Positions 26,701 through 36,134 of a stretch of DNA of 64,000 nucleotides are shown here, piece after piece. The DNA is from Gammaproteobacteria bacterium RIFCSPHIGHO2_12_FULL_63_22. Its GTDB lineage: Bacteria > Pseudomonadota > Gammaproteobacteria > Xanthomonadales > Xanthomonadaceae. The notes below the pieces were generated by a model. The model was not told where the DNA came from and ran no database searches. It saw nothing but the letters and a program-made list of their open reading frames with translations. Within the stretch, counting starts at the first letter, position 1. The number at the start of each line of letters is the position of its first letter. The position numbers and the translations under genes were made by a program. The stretch spans positions 37,164-101,163 of the forward strand of contig MGYJ01000067.1 of NCBI GenBank assembly GCA_001801685.1. The letters run 5' to 3'.

Positions 26701-29646
26701 CTGACCAAGCAGGATTCGGGCTTGTTCCGGTATGTCTCGCACGAGCGTCGTTATCCGCTGAAGGATACGGCGATCAACCTCGCTGCATCGGCGCAATCGT
26801 TCGCACTGCCGACCGACCAGCCCGGCAACTTCGTCCTGGAAATGCGTTCCGCCGATGGCACGGTGTTGAACCAGGTCGCGTATTCGGTGGCCGGCGCGGC
26901 GAATCTGTCGCGATCGCTGGAACGCAATGCCGAACTGACGCTCAGCCTGTCGAAGCCACGCTACAAGCCGGGCGAGACGATCGAGGTCAGCGTGCGTGCC
27001 CCGTATGCGGGCAGCGGCCTGATCACCATCGAGCGCGACCGCGTGTATGCGCAGGCCTGGTTCCGCGCCGATACCACCAGTTCGGTGCAGAAGATTCGCG
27101 TGCCGGCAGATTTCGAGGGCAACGGCTACGTCAACGTGCAGTTCCTGCGCGACCCGTCGTCGGACGAGATCTTCATGAGCCCGCTGACCTTCGGCGTGGC
27201 GCCGTTCGCGGTGGATCGCGCGGCGCGCACGCAGCCACTGGAGATCAAGCTGCCAGCGGTGGTGCGCCCGGGCGCGCTGATTCCGGTGGACATCAAGACC
27301 CAGGGCAAGGCGCGCGTGGTGGTCTTTGCGGTGGACGAAGGCATCCTGCAGGTCGCGCGCTATCGCGTCGGTGATCCGCTCGATTTCTTCTTCACCAAGA
27401 AGATGCTTCAGGTCGATACCGCACAGATCCTCGACCTGTTGTTGCCGGAATTCAGCCGACTGGCCGCGATGGCGGCACCCGGCGGCGACGGTGGCGGCGA
27501 CCTGGCCAAAAATCTCAATCCGTTCAAGCGCAAATCCGAGAAGCCTGCGGTCTGGTGGTCGGGAATCATTGACGTGGATGGCAGCAAGAAGGTGAACTTC
27601 CGCCTGCCCGATCACTTCAACGGCCGCATTCGCGTGACTGCCGTCGCGGTGACAGCTGATCGGTTGGGCACTACCGAGACACAGGCCACTGTGCGCGGCG
27701 ACTTCGTGTTGACGCCGACGGTGCCGACGCATGTCGCGCCGGGCGATGAATTCGAGTTGCCGGTTGGCATTGCGAACACGATCGAAGGCGCTCGCACGGC
27801 CAGCCTCGTGAATGCGACGCTGGAGCTGCCGCCGTCGCTGACCCTGGTAGGCGCTGCACCGGCGCCCTTGTCGATCGCTCCCGGCAGCGAAGGCACGGTG
27901 CGCTTCCGCGTGCGTGCCGGCAGCGCGTTGGGCGCGGTGGCCGTGGTGATCCGGGCGAAGTCCGGCACGTATTCGGCGCAACGTCGCATCGAAGTGTCGC
28001 TGCGTCCGGGCATCGTGGCGCGGCAGGACTTGCGCGCCGGGCATGCCGAACAACGCGTGATCCTGGAAAGACTGCGGGTGATGTACAACCCGCTGTCCAC
28101 GCGCCAGCTGGCGGCTTCGAGTTCGCCGCTGGTGGCCATTGACGGGCTGACGGCCTACCTGCGCGATTATCCGCACCTGTGTACCGAGCAGTTGCTGAGC
28201 CAGGCAATGCCGGCGCTGGTGTATTCATCGCGGCCCGAGCTGGGGCACAAGGTGGATCGCAATACCGGCGACCGCGGCAACCTGATCGACGTGCTGCGTT
28301 CGCGGCAGAACAGCGAAGGCGGCCTCGGCTCGTGGACGGCGATGCCGGATGCGGATCCCTTCGTCACGGCTTACGCTGCGTTGTACATGCTGGAATCGCG
28401 CGAGCGCGGCATCGCCGTGCCCGAAGACATGCTGAATTCGCTGAACGCTTACCTGGAAACACTGGCCGCCGACGCATCCCGCAACGACCTGCCTTTCCTG
28501 CGCCAGCGCGCGATGGCGGTGTACTTGCTGATTCGCCAGGGGCGCACGGCCAGCAACCTGCTGAGCGCGGTGCAGGAACAACTCAAGCGCGACCAGCCCA
28601 AGGCCTGGCAGGACGATGCCGCCGGCATGCTGGTGGCGGCGAGTTACCAGCTGCTGCAACAGGACAAGGCCGCGCGGCCACTGGCCGTAAAAGGCCTGAC
28701 CCGCGTGAATACGTCGACCGCGACAACGGTCAGTTCCGATTACCACTACTACTACGACGGTGGCATCGAGCAGGCCTGGACGCTGTACCTCTTGAACCGC
28801 CACTTCCCCTCACTTGCGCGGCAGGTGAAGCCGGTGGCGCTGGATAAGCTGATGGCTCCACTGCGAGAGAACAGTTACAACACCTTGTCGTCGGCGCTGA
28901 CGGTGCTCGCGCTGGATGCGCAAGCAGGTGCGTTGGGCAATCCCCCGCCGCCGACCTTGCAGGCCGCCGGCAAGCAGGGGCAAGGTCGGCAGATCGGCAA
29001 GGTGCGAGGGGTGGTGACCGTGGGCAACTTCACTGCGGCCGATACCCGGCTATGGGTTACCCCTGCCAGTGCCGAACCGGTCTGGTATGTGTTGAACCAG
29101 AGCGGCTACGACCGACAGGCGCCTGCCACCACGCAGAACCAGGGACTGGAAGTGATCCGCGATTACCTGGACAACCAGGGCAAGCCGATCACCACGCTGA
29201 CGCTGGGCCAGGAAGTGACCGTGCGCCTGCGGGTGCGTGCGCTCGGCGCGAAGGCGCGCGGACAGATCGCGATCGTGGATCTGCTGCCGGGTGGTTTCGA
29301 AGCCGTGCTGCAATCGTCTGCAGCAGCGAAACCTGCAGCGCCAGCGGGCGAAGAAGACTACGAGGGCGACTACGAAGACCAGCACGAGGACTACACGCCC
29401 AGCGTGTTGCCGCTCGCCCTGCCCGGCTCGAACTACCTGCCCGAGCACATCGAGATGCGCGAGGATCGCGTCGTGTTCTACGGTAGCGCCGTGGAGGCGG
29501 TCGCCGAGTTCAAGTACAAGCTGCGCGCCAACAATGCGGGCCTGTTCGTGGTGCCGCCGATCTACGCCGAGTCGATGTACCAGCGCTCGGTATATGCGCA
29601 GGGCGGACCGGCGGGCAGCCTGCGGGTGAACGCGCCCTCGCCATGA
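23782..29646 (+). CDS. Bacterial alpha-2-macroglobulin family protein (YfhM-like)
   Basis: 1954 aa; MG domains; YPHLCTEQLLSQAMPAL thioester (CxEQ) motif; immediately upstream of pbpC. Confidence 0.93.
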   Translation: MSSSSPPDAPASPELDSAEPVPGLWRRIFGRLDWQPPGWVPVAAARVRAEPRKYFGGVAALLLVGLFGYWLATRPAPVRPDAIKVTVQAPALTDYAATPKMVVHSLRIYFSRSAAPIKDVGNAPHGLVMEPELAGAWEWSGDRSLVFTPANDWPVGTDYKITFDPKSTVAPGITLEETEFEFSTTPFSARLGSSEFYQDPLDPTLKKGVYQLAFSHPVDAASLEGKIKLKLKDGAAKSLPDPSHTISYDERRLKAWIHSQALQMPENGGLLTMEVAPGIVSSLGGKGSQVAISGQVALPSLYSVSIDSATSTLVDNERFEPEQVLVLEFNNAMKDAEVAGATRVWLLPEKNPKLKPNQQRGIYRWGDSEVDESILKLSEPVSTTSMPTEREYIEAHSLKYRAPPGRFIYVRVARGLKSFGGFILGAPFATVREVPEYPQLLRFLGDGALLSLQGERRISIVSRNLPRARLEIGRVLPEQLQHLAFSNYGSYARPELGGVGADSLVERVEQRLTLPADDPAKAHYEGVDLGKFLAAGRRGIFMLSLRTMSEYDATQTAQQTLARNAGEEKDSRLVVLTDLGIIVKKALDGSRDVFVQSLTAGTPVAGAQVKVIARNGEMLVDASTDDEGRARLPNLDGFQREKQPVMLTVGKAEDFSFLPMGDGGRTLDYSRFDIGGEPSQVETGTLKAFLFSDRGLYRPGDRVNLGIIVRAADWKRPLKGLPLELVLSDPRGTVARRERITLSESGFEAFNYTSQEAAPSGTWEASLYLIGRNDTRTMIGQTSVQVREFAPDTMRVRATLSVQNVQGWVKPDALSVTVAAENLFGTPAQKRKVEGTMVLRPAFPNFPAYPDYRFYDPMLAKEGYDEQLSDQSTDDKGNAVFKLDLSKYAKATYQLNFLARAFEPGSGRNVAAQASTLVSSNDFLVGIKAVDGLDYVKRKDKRSVQLLAIGPDGKPRAVNGLHAVIVEKRFVSVLTKQDSGLFRYVSHERRYPLKDTAINLAASAQSFALPTDQPGNFVLEMRSADGTVLNQVAYSVAGAANLSRSLERNAELTLSLSKPRYKPGETIEVSVRAPYAGSGLITIERDRVYAQAWFRADTTSSVQKIRVPADFEGNGYVNVQFLRDPSSDEIFMSPLTFGVAPFAVDRAARTQPLEIKLPAVVRPGALIPVDIKTQGKARVVVFAVDEGILQVARYRVGDPLDFFFTKKMLQVDTAQILDLLLPEFSRLAAMAAPGGDGGGDLAKNLNPFKRKSEKPAVWWSGIIDVDGSKKVNFRLPDHFNGRIRVTAVAVTADRLGTTETQATVRGDFVLTPTVPTHVAPGDEFELPVGIANTIEGARTASLVNATLELPPSLTLVGAAPAPLSIAPGSEGTVRFRVRAGSALGAVAVVIRAKSGTYSAQRRIEVSLRPGIVARQDLRAGHAEQRVILERLRVMYNPLSTRQLAASSSPLVAIDGLTAYLRDYPHLCTEQLLSQAMPALVYSSRPELGHKVDRNTGDRGNLIDVLRSRQNSEGGLGSWTAMPDADPFVTAYAALYMLESRERGIAVPEDMLNSLNAYLETLAADASRNDLPFLRQRAMAVYLLIRQGRTASNLLSAVQEQLKRDQPKAWQDDAAGMLVAASYQLLQQDKAARPLAVKGLTRVNTSTATTVSSDYHYYYDGGIEQAWTLYLLNRHFPSLARQVKPVALDKLMAPLRENSYNTLSSALTVLALDAQAGALGNPPPPTLQAAGKQGQGRQIGKVRGVVTVGNFTAADTRLWVTPASAEPVWYVLNQSGYDRQAPATTQNQGLEVIRDYLDNQGKPITTLTLGQEVTVRLRVRALGAKARGQIAIVDLLPGGFEAVLQSSAAAKPAAPAGEEDYEGDYEDQHEDYTPSVLPLALPGSNYLPEHIEMREDRVVFYGSAVEAVAEFKYKLRANNAGLFVVPPIYAESMYQRSVYAQGGPAGSLRVNAPSP

Positions 29647-32024
29647 AACCGACGTCCTGGTTGCGCCGGCTGCTGCGCCGCTGGCGCGTGGTGGTCGGCG
29701 CGCTTGCGCTGATGCTGCTCGCGCTGGTGGCGGTTCGCTACTGGCCGCGCGACCCGCTGTCGGCGTCGGTGTCGCAATCAGTCGCCGTGCTCGACCGCCA
29801 CGGCCGACTGCTGCGACTGGGCCTGGCCGGGGATGAGCGCTATCGCCTGTGGACGCCGATCGAAGAGATGCCGCCGGCGCTGATCGATGCGGTGCTGCTG
29901 CACGAGGACGCGTGGTTTCGCTGGCATCCGGGCGTCAATCCGGTCAGCCTTGCGCGCGGTGCGTGGTCCACCTATGGCAGTGGCGAGGCACGCATCGGCG
30001 GCTCGACCCTGACCATGCAACTGGCGCGCCTGCGCTGGAAACTGGATACCCGCACGCCCCTCGGCAAGATCGAACAGATGGCGCGTGCGTTGCAGCTGGA
30101 AGCCTGCCACGGCAAGAAGGAAATCCTCGAGGCCTACCTCAACCTCGCGCCTTACGGCGGCAATATCGAAGGCGTGGGCGCGGCCAGCCAGATCTATTTC
30201 CGCAAACTGCCGGCGAAATTGACACTGCCCGAGGTGCTGACGCTGGCCGTGTTGCCGCAGGCGCCGTCACGCCGCGGACGCCTGCGTGAGGACCGCGCTG
30301 CCGGCGCGGCCTACCTCGGACTTGGACTGGAAGCGGCGCGTGCGCGGCTGTATGCGCGTTGGCGCGAGCGCTATCCGCCGGACCCGGCGCAGGACGCCCT
30401 GATGCACCTGCCGCTGCGCCTGCATGCCGCGCGCGAACTGCCGTTCAAGGCGCCGCATTTTGTCGAACGCGTGTTGGCCGATCGCGGATTGCATGGCAGG
30501 ACCCGGCCGCAACTGACCACCACGCTCGACCTGCGCATGCAGGCATTGATCGAGGAACGCGTGCGCAGTTACCTGCGTCGCGGCAGCCGGCGAGGACTCG
30601 ATAACGCGGCGGTCTTGTTGGTGGATACGCGCGACATGGGCGTGCGCGCGCTGGTCGGTTCGGCGGATTACTTCAACGACGCAATCCACGGCCAGGTCAA
30701 TGCGAGCAATGCCAAACGATCGCCTGGCTCGACGCTGAAGCCTTTCATCTACGCGCTTGCGCTGGACCAGGGCGTGCTGCACCCGGCCACCGTGCTGCGC
30801 GATGTGCCGACCGCCTTCGGGCCGTATACGCCGGAGAATTTCGACGGACGATTCCTCGGTCCCATCACCGCCGCGGACGCGCTGGTGCGCAGCCGCAACA
30901 TTCCCGCCGTCACCGTCGCCTCGCAACTTACGCAACCGAGCTTCTACGAATTCCTCGGCCGCGCCGGCGTCAGCAACCTGGCCAGCGAACGCCATTACGG
31001 CTTGGCCCTGGTATTGGGCGGTGGCGAGGCGAGCATGGAAGAACTCGCGCGCCTGTACGCGATGCTGGGCGACGATGGCCGCATGCGATCGCTGCGCTGG
31101 CGCAATGACGATCGACTCGAATCCGGCACGAGCCTGATCAGCCCGGAGGCGGCCTTCATCACCCGAGACATGCTGCGGAAAAATCCGCGGCCCAATGGCG
31201 ACCTGATGTCCACCGGCGCAAACCTGCCGGTGGCGTGGAAGACCGGCACGTCCTGGGGATTCCGAGATGCCTGGAGCGTCGGCCTGGTCGGCCCTTACGC
31301 GCTGGTGGTGTGGATGGGCAACTTCGATGGCGCCGGCAATCCGGCGCTGGTCGGCGTCGATGCGGCGGCGCCCCTGTTCTTCGAGATTATCGATGGCCTG
31401 CGCGCGGCGCGGATCGGCCTGGCAGAGCCACGGCGACAGGCATCGCTCGGCATCAAGCGCGTGCAGGTATGTCGCGCCAGTGGCGACTTGCCGAATGCCT
31501 GGTGCCCGCAACGGGGCGAGACCTGGTTCATCCCGGGCAAGTCGCCAATCAAGGTCAGCCGCGTGCATCGCGCGGTGGCCGTGGACAACGTGACCGGCAA
31601 GCTTGCCTGCGGCGCCTTCGATCCATCGCGCATGCGCATGCAGGTATTCGAGTATTGGCCATCCGATTTGGCTCGCGTGTTTGCGCAAGCCGGCATCCCG
31701 CGCCAGCGACCGCCGTCGGACAGCGACTGCCCGCAGGGCCAGGACTGGCTGGGCTCGGCGCCGATGATCACCTCACCCTATCGCGCGACCACCTATGCCT
31801 TGCGCCTGTCGCATCCCGAACAAGCGCAACTGAGCCTGGCGGCGACGGTGGATGCGGATGTGTCGCGGCTGTTCTGGTTCGTCGGCGACAGCTTCATCGG
31901 ATCCGTCGCCGCTGGAACCGCGATGGCCTGGCGGCCGCAGCGCGCCGGCCATTACACGCTGTCGGTGGTGGACGACCATGGCCGGCAGGATGCGCGCGAG
32001 ATCGACGTCTCGCTCGCACAGTAA
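29643..32024 (+). CDS. pbpC: Penicillin-binding protein 1C (glycosyltransferase/transpeptidase)
   Basis: VLLHEDAWFRWHPGVNP, GGSTLTMQLARL, KRSPGSTLKPFIYALAL (SxxK), WKTGTSWGFRDAW (KTG); ATGA overlap with the A2M gene. Confidence 0.95.
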   Translation: MKPTSWLRRLLRRWRVVVGALALMLLALVAVRYWPRDPLSASVSQSVAVLDRHGRLLRLGLAGDERYRLWTPIEEMPPALIDAVLLHEDAWFRWHPGVNPVSLARGAWSTYGSGEARIGGSTLTMQLARLRWKLDTRTPLGKIEQMARALQLEACHGKKEILEAYLNLAPYGGNIEGVGAASQIYFRKLPAKLTLPEVLTLAVLPQAPSRRGRLREDRAAGAAYLGLGLEAARARLYARWRERYPPDPAQDALMHLPLRLHAARELPFKAPHFVERVLADRGLHGRTRPQLTTTLDLRMQALIEERVRSYLRRGSRRGLDNAAVLLVDTRDMGVRALVGSADYFNDAIHGQVNASNAKRSPGSTLKPFIYALALDQGVLHPATVLRDVPTAFGPYTPENFDGRFLGPITAADALVRSRNIPAVTVASQLTQPSFYEFLGRAGVSNLASERHYGLALVLGGGEASMEELARLYAMLGDDGRMRSLRWRNDDRLESGTSLISPEAAFITRDMLRKNPRPNGDLMSTGANLPVAWKTGTSWGFRDAWSVGLVGPYALVVWMGNFDGAGNPALVGVDAAAPLFFEIIDGLRAARIGLAEPRRQASLGIKRVQVCRASGDLPNAWCPQRGETWFIPGKSPIKVSRVHRAVAVDNVTGKLACGAFDPSRMRMQVFEYWPSDLARVFAQAGIPRQRPPSDSDCPQGQDWLGSAPMITSPYRATTYALRLSHPEQAQLSLAATVDADVSRLFWFVGDSFIGSVAAGTAMAWRPQRAGHYTLSVVDDHGRQDAREIDVSLAQ

Positions 32025-32057
32025 GTCGCTGGCCGGCAAGTCGCTCGTCGCGAAGGG

Positions 32058-34502
32058 CTAGCGCGCGAGCAGAACCGTGCCGAACATTGCGGGCACCACC
32101 AGCGTGATGCGGCCCCCTTCAGCGACCGTCGTCGCGCCTGTCAGCGCGTCGACAAATTGCGTCGCGCGGATACCGGCCGGAAGATCGACGGTGACTGACG
32201 CTGACTCCTTTCCGTTATTGGTCGCGGTGATTGCGAACGCATCGCCCTGTTGCCGCGCCAGGACCAGCACGTGCTCGTCGATATGCAGCGGCGCCGACAG
32301 CGAACCCCGGCGCAACACCTCATGTGCCTTGCGCATCGCCACCAGCCGCTTGAAGTCGGCGAGCAGCGCTTCATCGGGCGCGCCGCCACGATCAGCCCAG
32401 GGATAGGATGCGCGGTTGAACGGATCGTTGCCGCCGGTCACGCCTACTTCGTCACCGTAATAGACGGCGGGCGCACCCGGATAACTCATCTGGAAGAACC
32501 AGGCCAGGCGCAGGCGCTGCTTGGCCAGGGCGATCGTCGCCACGTCGCTGTCCGACTCGTAGCCGAACACGTGCAGGCTTCGCGCCACGTCGTGGCTGGA
32601 CAGGATGTTCATCAGCGCATGCAGCGACTGCGGCGGATAGGCTTCGCGGATGTAATCCAGGCTGGGGTACATGTCGGTGGCCTTCACGCCGTTGGCGTAA
32701 TCGAGCACCGCATTGCGGAAGATGTAGTTCATGGTCGAGTCGAAGCTGTCGCCCAGGAAGAACTTCGACGCGTCGAACCAGGTTTCCGCGATCGTGATCG
32801 CATCGGGCTTGTGCTTCTTGATGGCCGCGCGCCATTCGCGCCAGAAATCGTCCGGCACCCAGGGCGCGACATCCATGCGCCAACCGGCGGCGCCGCGGTC
32901 GAGCCACTGCTTCATCACCGAATCGTCGTCGCCATAGGCGAAGCGGCGGAAACTCGGAGATGCCTTGTTCAACTCCGGCAGGTCCAGCACGCCGACCCAG
33001 CCCTTGAACATCTTGTCGGGTTCGGACTGCGTGGTGTCGAAGCTGTACCAGTCGGCGTAGGGCGAGCCCGGGTTGATCCGACTGCCGGTGAACGCGCCCT
33101 TGCCGCCGTATTTGCCGAGGCGATCGAAGTAGATGGAATCGCTGCCGGTGTGGTTGAGCGACACATCGGGAATCACGCGAATGCCGCGCTTCGCCGCCTC
33201 GGCAGTGAGCCGGCTGAAGTCGTCGTTGCTGCCGAAATGCGGATCGATGTTGCGGTAGTCGGCGGTGTCGTACTTGTGGTTGCTGGACGCAGTGAACAGC
33301 GGCGTCATGTACAGCGTGTTGGCGCCGGTACTGGCGATGTAGTCGAGCTTCTCGATGATGCCGGCGATGTCGCCGCCAAAGAAATCGTTGTTGTGCACCG
33401 GGTCGGAGCCATCGCCGGTGCCCGGGCGCCACGGCTTGTCGTTCCAGTTGGCGTGGAACTCCACATCCTTGTCGTGGTAGCGGTCCACGCCGGGCTTCGG
33501 GTCGTTGCCGGGTTCGCCGTTGCGGAAGCGATCGGGGAATATGTAGTAGTACAGCGCGTCGGCGGCCCAGTCGGGCACTTGGTAATCCGCTGCGTAGACG
33601 GTCATCCGGTAGCGACGCACGCTGCGCTTGGTCGCCGGCTGGTCCACGACCACGCCGATGCCGTTGGTGCCACGTTCGCGGGTCCAGTAGACGGAATTAT
33701 TGTTGTTCTGGTAAAGGAAGCTGGCGCCACCGATCTTCACTTCGAAGGTGTAACCGTAGATGCCGGGCTGGTCGAACGCATGCGAGCCCACCCAGCGCAT
33801 CGCGCCACCCTCGCCCGCCGCTTCGCGCACCAGGGGGATGCGCTGGATCTCGGTATATTCGAGCAGGTCCTGGTTGCCCTCCATCCGGCGTTTTTCCAGC
33901 ACGAGCACGACGCTGTCCACATCCTTTGCGGCGCGCAATCCGAACGTCACCGGCGTTCCGGCGACCACCGCGCCGAACGGCGAGCGATCGGCCAGCAGTC
34001 GCGAGTCATGCACCAGGCTCAGCGCGACCGGATCGGTGACTTGCTTGCGCACCGGATCGGTGAAGGTCTTGGGGCCGGCCGTCAGTGTCGGTTGTCCATC
34101 GGGAAAGGACAGGCGCAAGGTGTGCGCGCCGGTGAAGGCGAACGAGAGGTTGCCGGCGCCGCCGGGCACCGTGCCGCGGCCGAGCACGATCGGCTTGCTG
34201 GCGGCCAGGGTAGCGCCGCCGCCGATGCCGCCGTAGGTGAACGATGGCGTCCATGATTCATCGGCGATCTTGAATTCCTGATGGCCGATCTGGTTGACGT
34301 TGATGTAATACGCATCGCAACTGTAGGTGAAGGCGTATTCGTCCAGCGCCGCCCAATTGTTGAGGCTGCCGCGCAGGTACAGCATTGGCTCGCCGGCCGG
34401 CACGGGTTCGCACTTGGCGTTGGTCGGTGCAGTCGGCATGGTCGCGGCGAACCCTGGCTGGGCGATGAGGCATGACAATAATGCCAGTGCGGGAAACTTC
34501 AC
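32058..34502 (-). CDS. Secreted GH13 enzyme, cyclomaltodextrinase/neopullulanase-like
   Basis: Signal peptide MKFPALALLSCLIAQPGFAA; AGWRMDVAPW, TIAETWFDASKF, ILSSHDVARS; 814 aa. Confidence 0.9.
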   Translation of the reverse strand: MKFPALALLSCLIAQPGFAATMPTAPTNAKCEPVPAGEPMLYLRGSLNNWAALDEYAFTYSCDAYYINVNQIGHQEFKIADESWTPSFTYGGIGGGATLAASKPIVLGRGTVPGGAGNLSFAFTGAHTLRLSFPDGQPTLTAGPKTFTDPVRKQVTDPVALSLVHDSRLLADRSPFGAVVAGTPVTFGLRAAKDVDSVVLVLEKRRMEGNQDLLEYTEIQRIPLVREAAGEGGAMRWVGSHAFDQPGIYGYTFEVKIGGASFLYQNNNNSVYWTRERGTNGIGVVVDQPATKRSVRRYRMTVYAADYQVPDWAADALYYYIFPDRFRNGEPGNDPKPGVDRYHDKDVEFHANWNDKPWRPGTGDGSDPVHNNDFFGGDIAGIIEKLDYIASTGANTLYMTPLFTASSNHKYDTADYRNIDPHFGSNDDFSRLTAEAAKRGIRVIPDVSLNHTGSDSIYFDRLGKYGGKGAFTGSRINPGSPYADWYSFDTTQSEPDKMFKGWVGVLDLPELNKASPSFRRFAYGDDDSVMKQWLDRGAAGWRMDVAPWVPDDFWREWRAAIKKHKPDAITIAETWFDASKFFLGDSFDSTMNYIFRNAVLDYANGVKATDMYPSLDYIREAYPPQSLHALMNILSSHDVARSLHVFGYESDSDVATIALAKQRLRLAWFFQMSYPGAPAVYYGDEVGVTGGNDPFNRASYPWADRGGAPDEALLADFKRLVAMRKAHEVLRRGSLSAPLHIDEHVLVLARQQGDAFAITATNNGKESASVTVDLPAGIRATQFVDALTGATTVAEGGRITLVVPAMFGTVLLAR

Positions 34503-36127
34503 GCGCCACCTCCGGCAGTGAGTCTGGAATTTCGTGCCTGCATGTCCATCTGGATGTCCTCGAGGCGACGGCCGCGCGTATCGATGCCGCTGCGCATCAA
34601 CATCACCGCCGATACCGCCATGGGCAACGCGATGAAGAGCGCCGACAGCGTCAGGTTGCCGAACAGCCCAAGCACGCCGAACAGCGCGCCGAGGATGCCG
34701 CCAAATTTGGAACAGGCGGCGATGACGCCCGAGCCGGTGCCGCGCAAGTGCACGGGATAGATTTCAGCGGCGTACGGAATCAGCATGGCGATTACGCCAC
34801 TGCTGCTGACCAGCAAGCCCACCGTCGCCAGCAACATTGCGGCTTGCGACTGCAGGTCCAGCAGGCCCATCACGAAGAAGGCGAGCAGCGACGCGCTGGT
34901 CAACGCGATGAAGAGCACGAGCGCCTTGATGCTGCTCCAGCGGTGGTAAAGCCAGATGACCAGCGCGATGCCGGGCATCGCGAGGATCGCCGAGCGCGCC
35001 AGCAGGGCTGTCGCCGTGCCTGCGTCCATACCCATCGCGCGCAGGTTGGTCGGCAGCCACAGCAGGAAACCGAAATTGGCCAGGCCCCAGGCGATGCCGC
35101 AGACCATCAAGCCACGCGTCACGCGGGCATTTGATCCGCGCAGCAGGTCCCATGCAGAAGGTTTTGTTTCCTCGTCGTGGGCTGCGGCCGTCGGGTCGGC
35201 GGGCTCGTCCTTGTCCAGCACGCCCGAATAGCGTGACAGGACGGCCTGCGCCTCGCGGTGCAAGCCTGCATTGGCCAGGAAGCGCGGCGATTCGGGAATG
35301 AACTTGTCCAGGAACACGATCATCAGGCCGGTCGGCAAGCCAAGCAGCCACAGCGCACGCCAGCTGAAAAGAGGCTCGAGCACGGCGGCCGCACCCGCCG
35401 CCAGCAAGTAGCCGGCAGAGGTGCCCACGCCACCCAGCGCCACCAGCAGCCAGCCGCGATGGCGCGCGGGAATCATCTCGGCCATCAGCGTGAAGGTAAT
35501 GGGCAGCAGGCCGCCAGCGGAGGCGCCCATCAGGAAGCACATCGCCAAATTCCACTCGAAGGATGGCATCGCCCCGCAGATGGCGGTGCCAATGAACATC
35601 AGCGCCGACAACAGGATGGCCGCGCGGCGACCAAAGGTGTCGGCGATCCGGCCCCACACGACCGAGCCCACGGTTGTGCCGGTTAGCGCGATCAACGCGA
35701 GCAGCCCCGCGGTTTCCTTGGTGATGGAATATTCCTCGGTCATGCCCGGCATGACGAAGCCCAGGCTGGCGGGCTTGAGCACGTCCACGGCCAGGGCGAC
35801 CACCAGCACGATCACCAGCTTCCAGTGCTCGCGGTTCAGCGGCACGCCGTCGGCAACGTGGAACTGAACGACGTGCGCGCCAATGCGTTGCGCGCGCATC
35901 TGCTCCAGGCGTGGCATCAGGCCGAAGGCGGCGAGTGCGAGGCCGACGGGAATCAGGGCCATGCCGACCAGCATGGTCATGTCCATCGGCATGCCCACCA
36001 TCCTGAAGCCGTTGTAGCGCCCCATCCAGAACATGGGCATGTGCGCGAGCACGCCCGCGACGATTGCCATGCAGCCGAACCAGACAGCCCAGGGATGGTG
36101 GAAGGAAATGGACTGGGGTTTGCTCAC
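34499..36127 (-). CDS. MFS transporter (probable sugar carrier)
   Basis: About 12 hydrophobic helices; VVWGRIADTFGRRAAIL loop motif; likely GTG start at 36127 (MSKPQSISFHHPWAVW) since track ORF start 36259 overlaps the next gene. Confidence 0.85.
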   Translation of the reverse strand: MSKPQSISFHHPWAVWFGCMAIVAGVLAHMPMFWMGRYNGFRMVGMPMDMTMLVGMALIPVGLALAAFGLMPRLEQMRAQRIGAHVVQFHVADGVPLNREHWKLVIVLVVALAVDVLKPASLGFVMPGMTEEYSITKETAGLLALIALTGTTVGSVVWGRIADTFGRRAAILLSALMFIGTAICGAMPSFEWNLAMCFLMGASAGGLLPITFTLMAEMIPARHRGWLLVALGGVGTSAGYLLAAGAAAVLEPLFSWRALWLLGLPTGLMIVFLDKFIPESPRFLANAGLHREAQAVLSRYSGVLDKDEPADPTAAAHDEETKPSAWDLLRGSNARVTRGLMVCGIAWGLANFGFLLWLPTNLRAMGMDAGTATALLARSAILAMPGIALVIWLYHRWSSIKALVLFIALTSASLLAFFVMGLLDLQSQAAMLLATVGLLVSSSGVIAMLIPYAAEIYPVHLRGTGSGVIAACSKFGGILGALFGVLGLFGNLTLSALFIALPMAVSAVMLMRSGIDTRGRRLEDIQMDMQARNSRLTAGGGA

Positions 36128-36134
36128 TGCTTTC

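Noticed and set aside
26014-28176. 720-aa antisense ORF inside the alpha-2-macroglobulin gene
   Set aside because: Arg/His/Gln-rich shadow ORF of a clear coding frame on the opposite strand.
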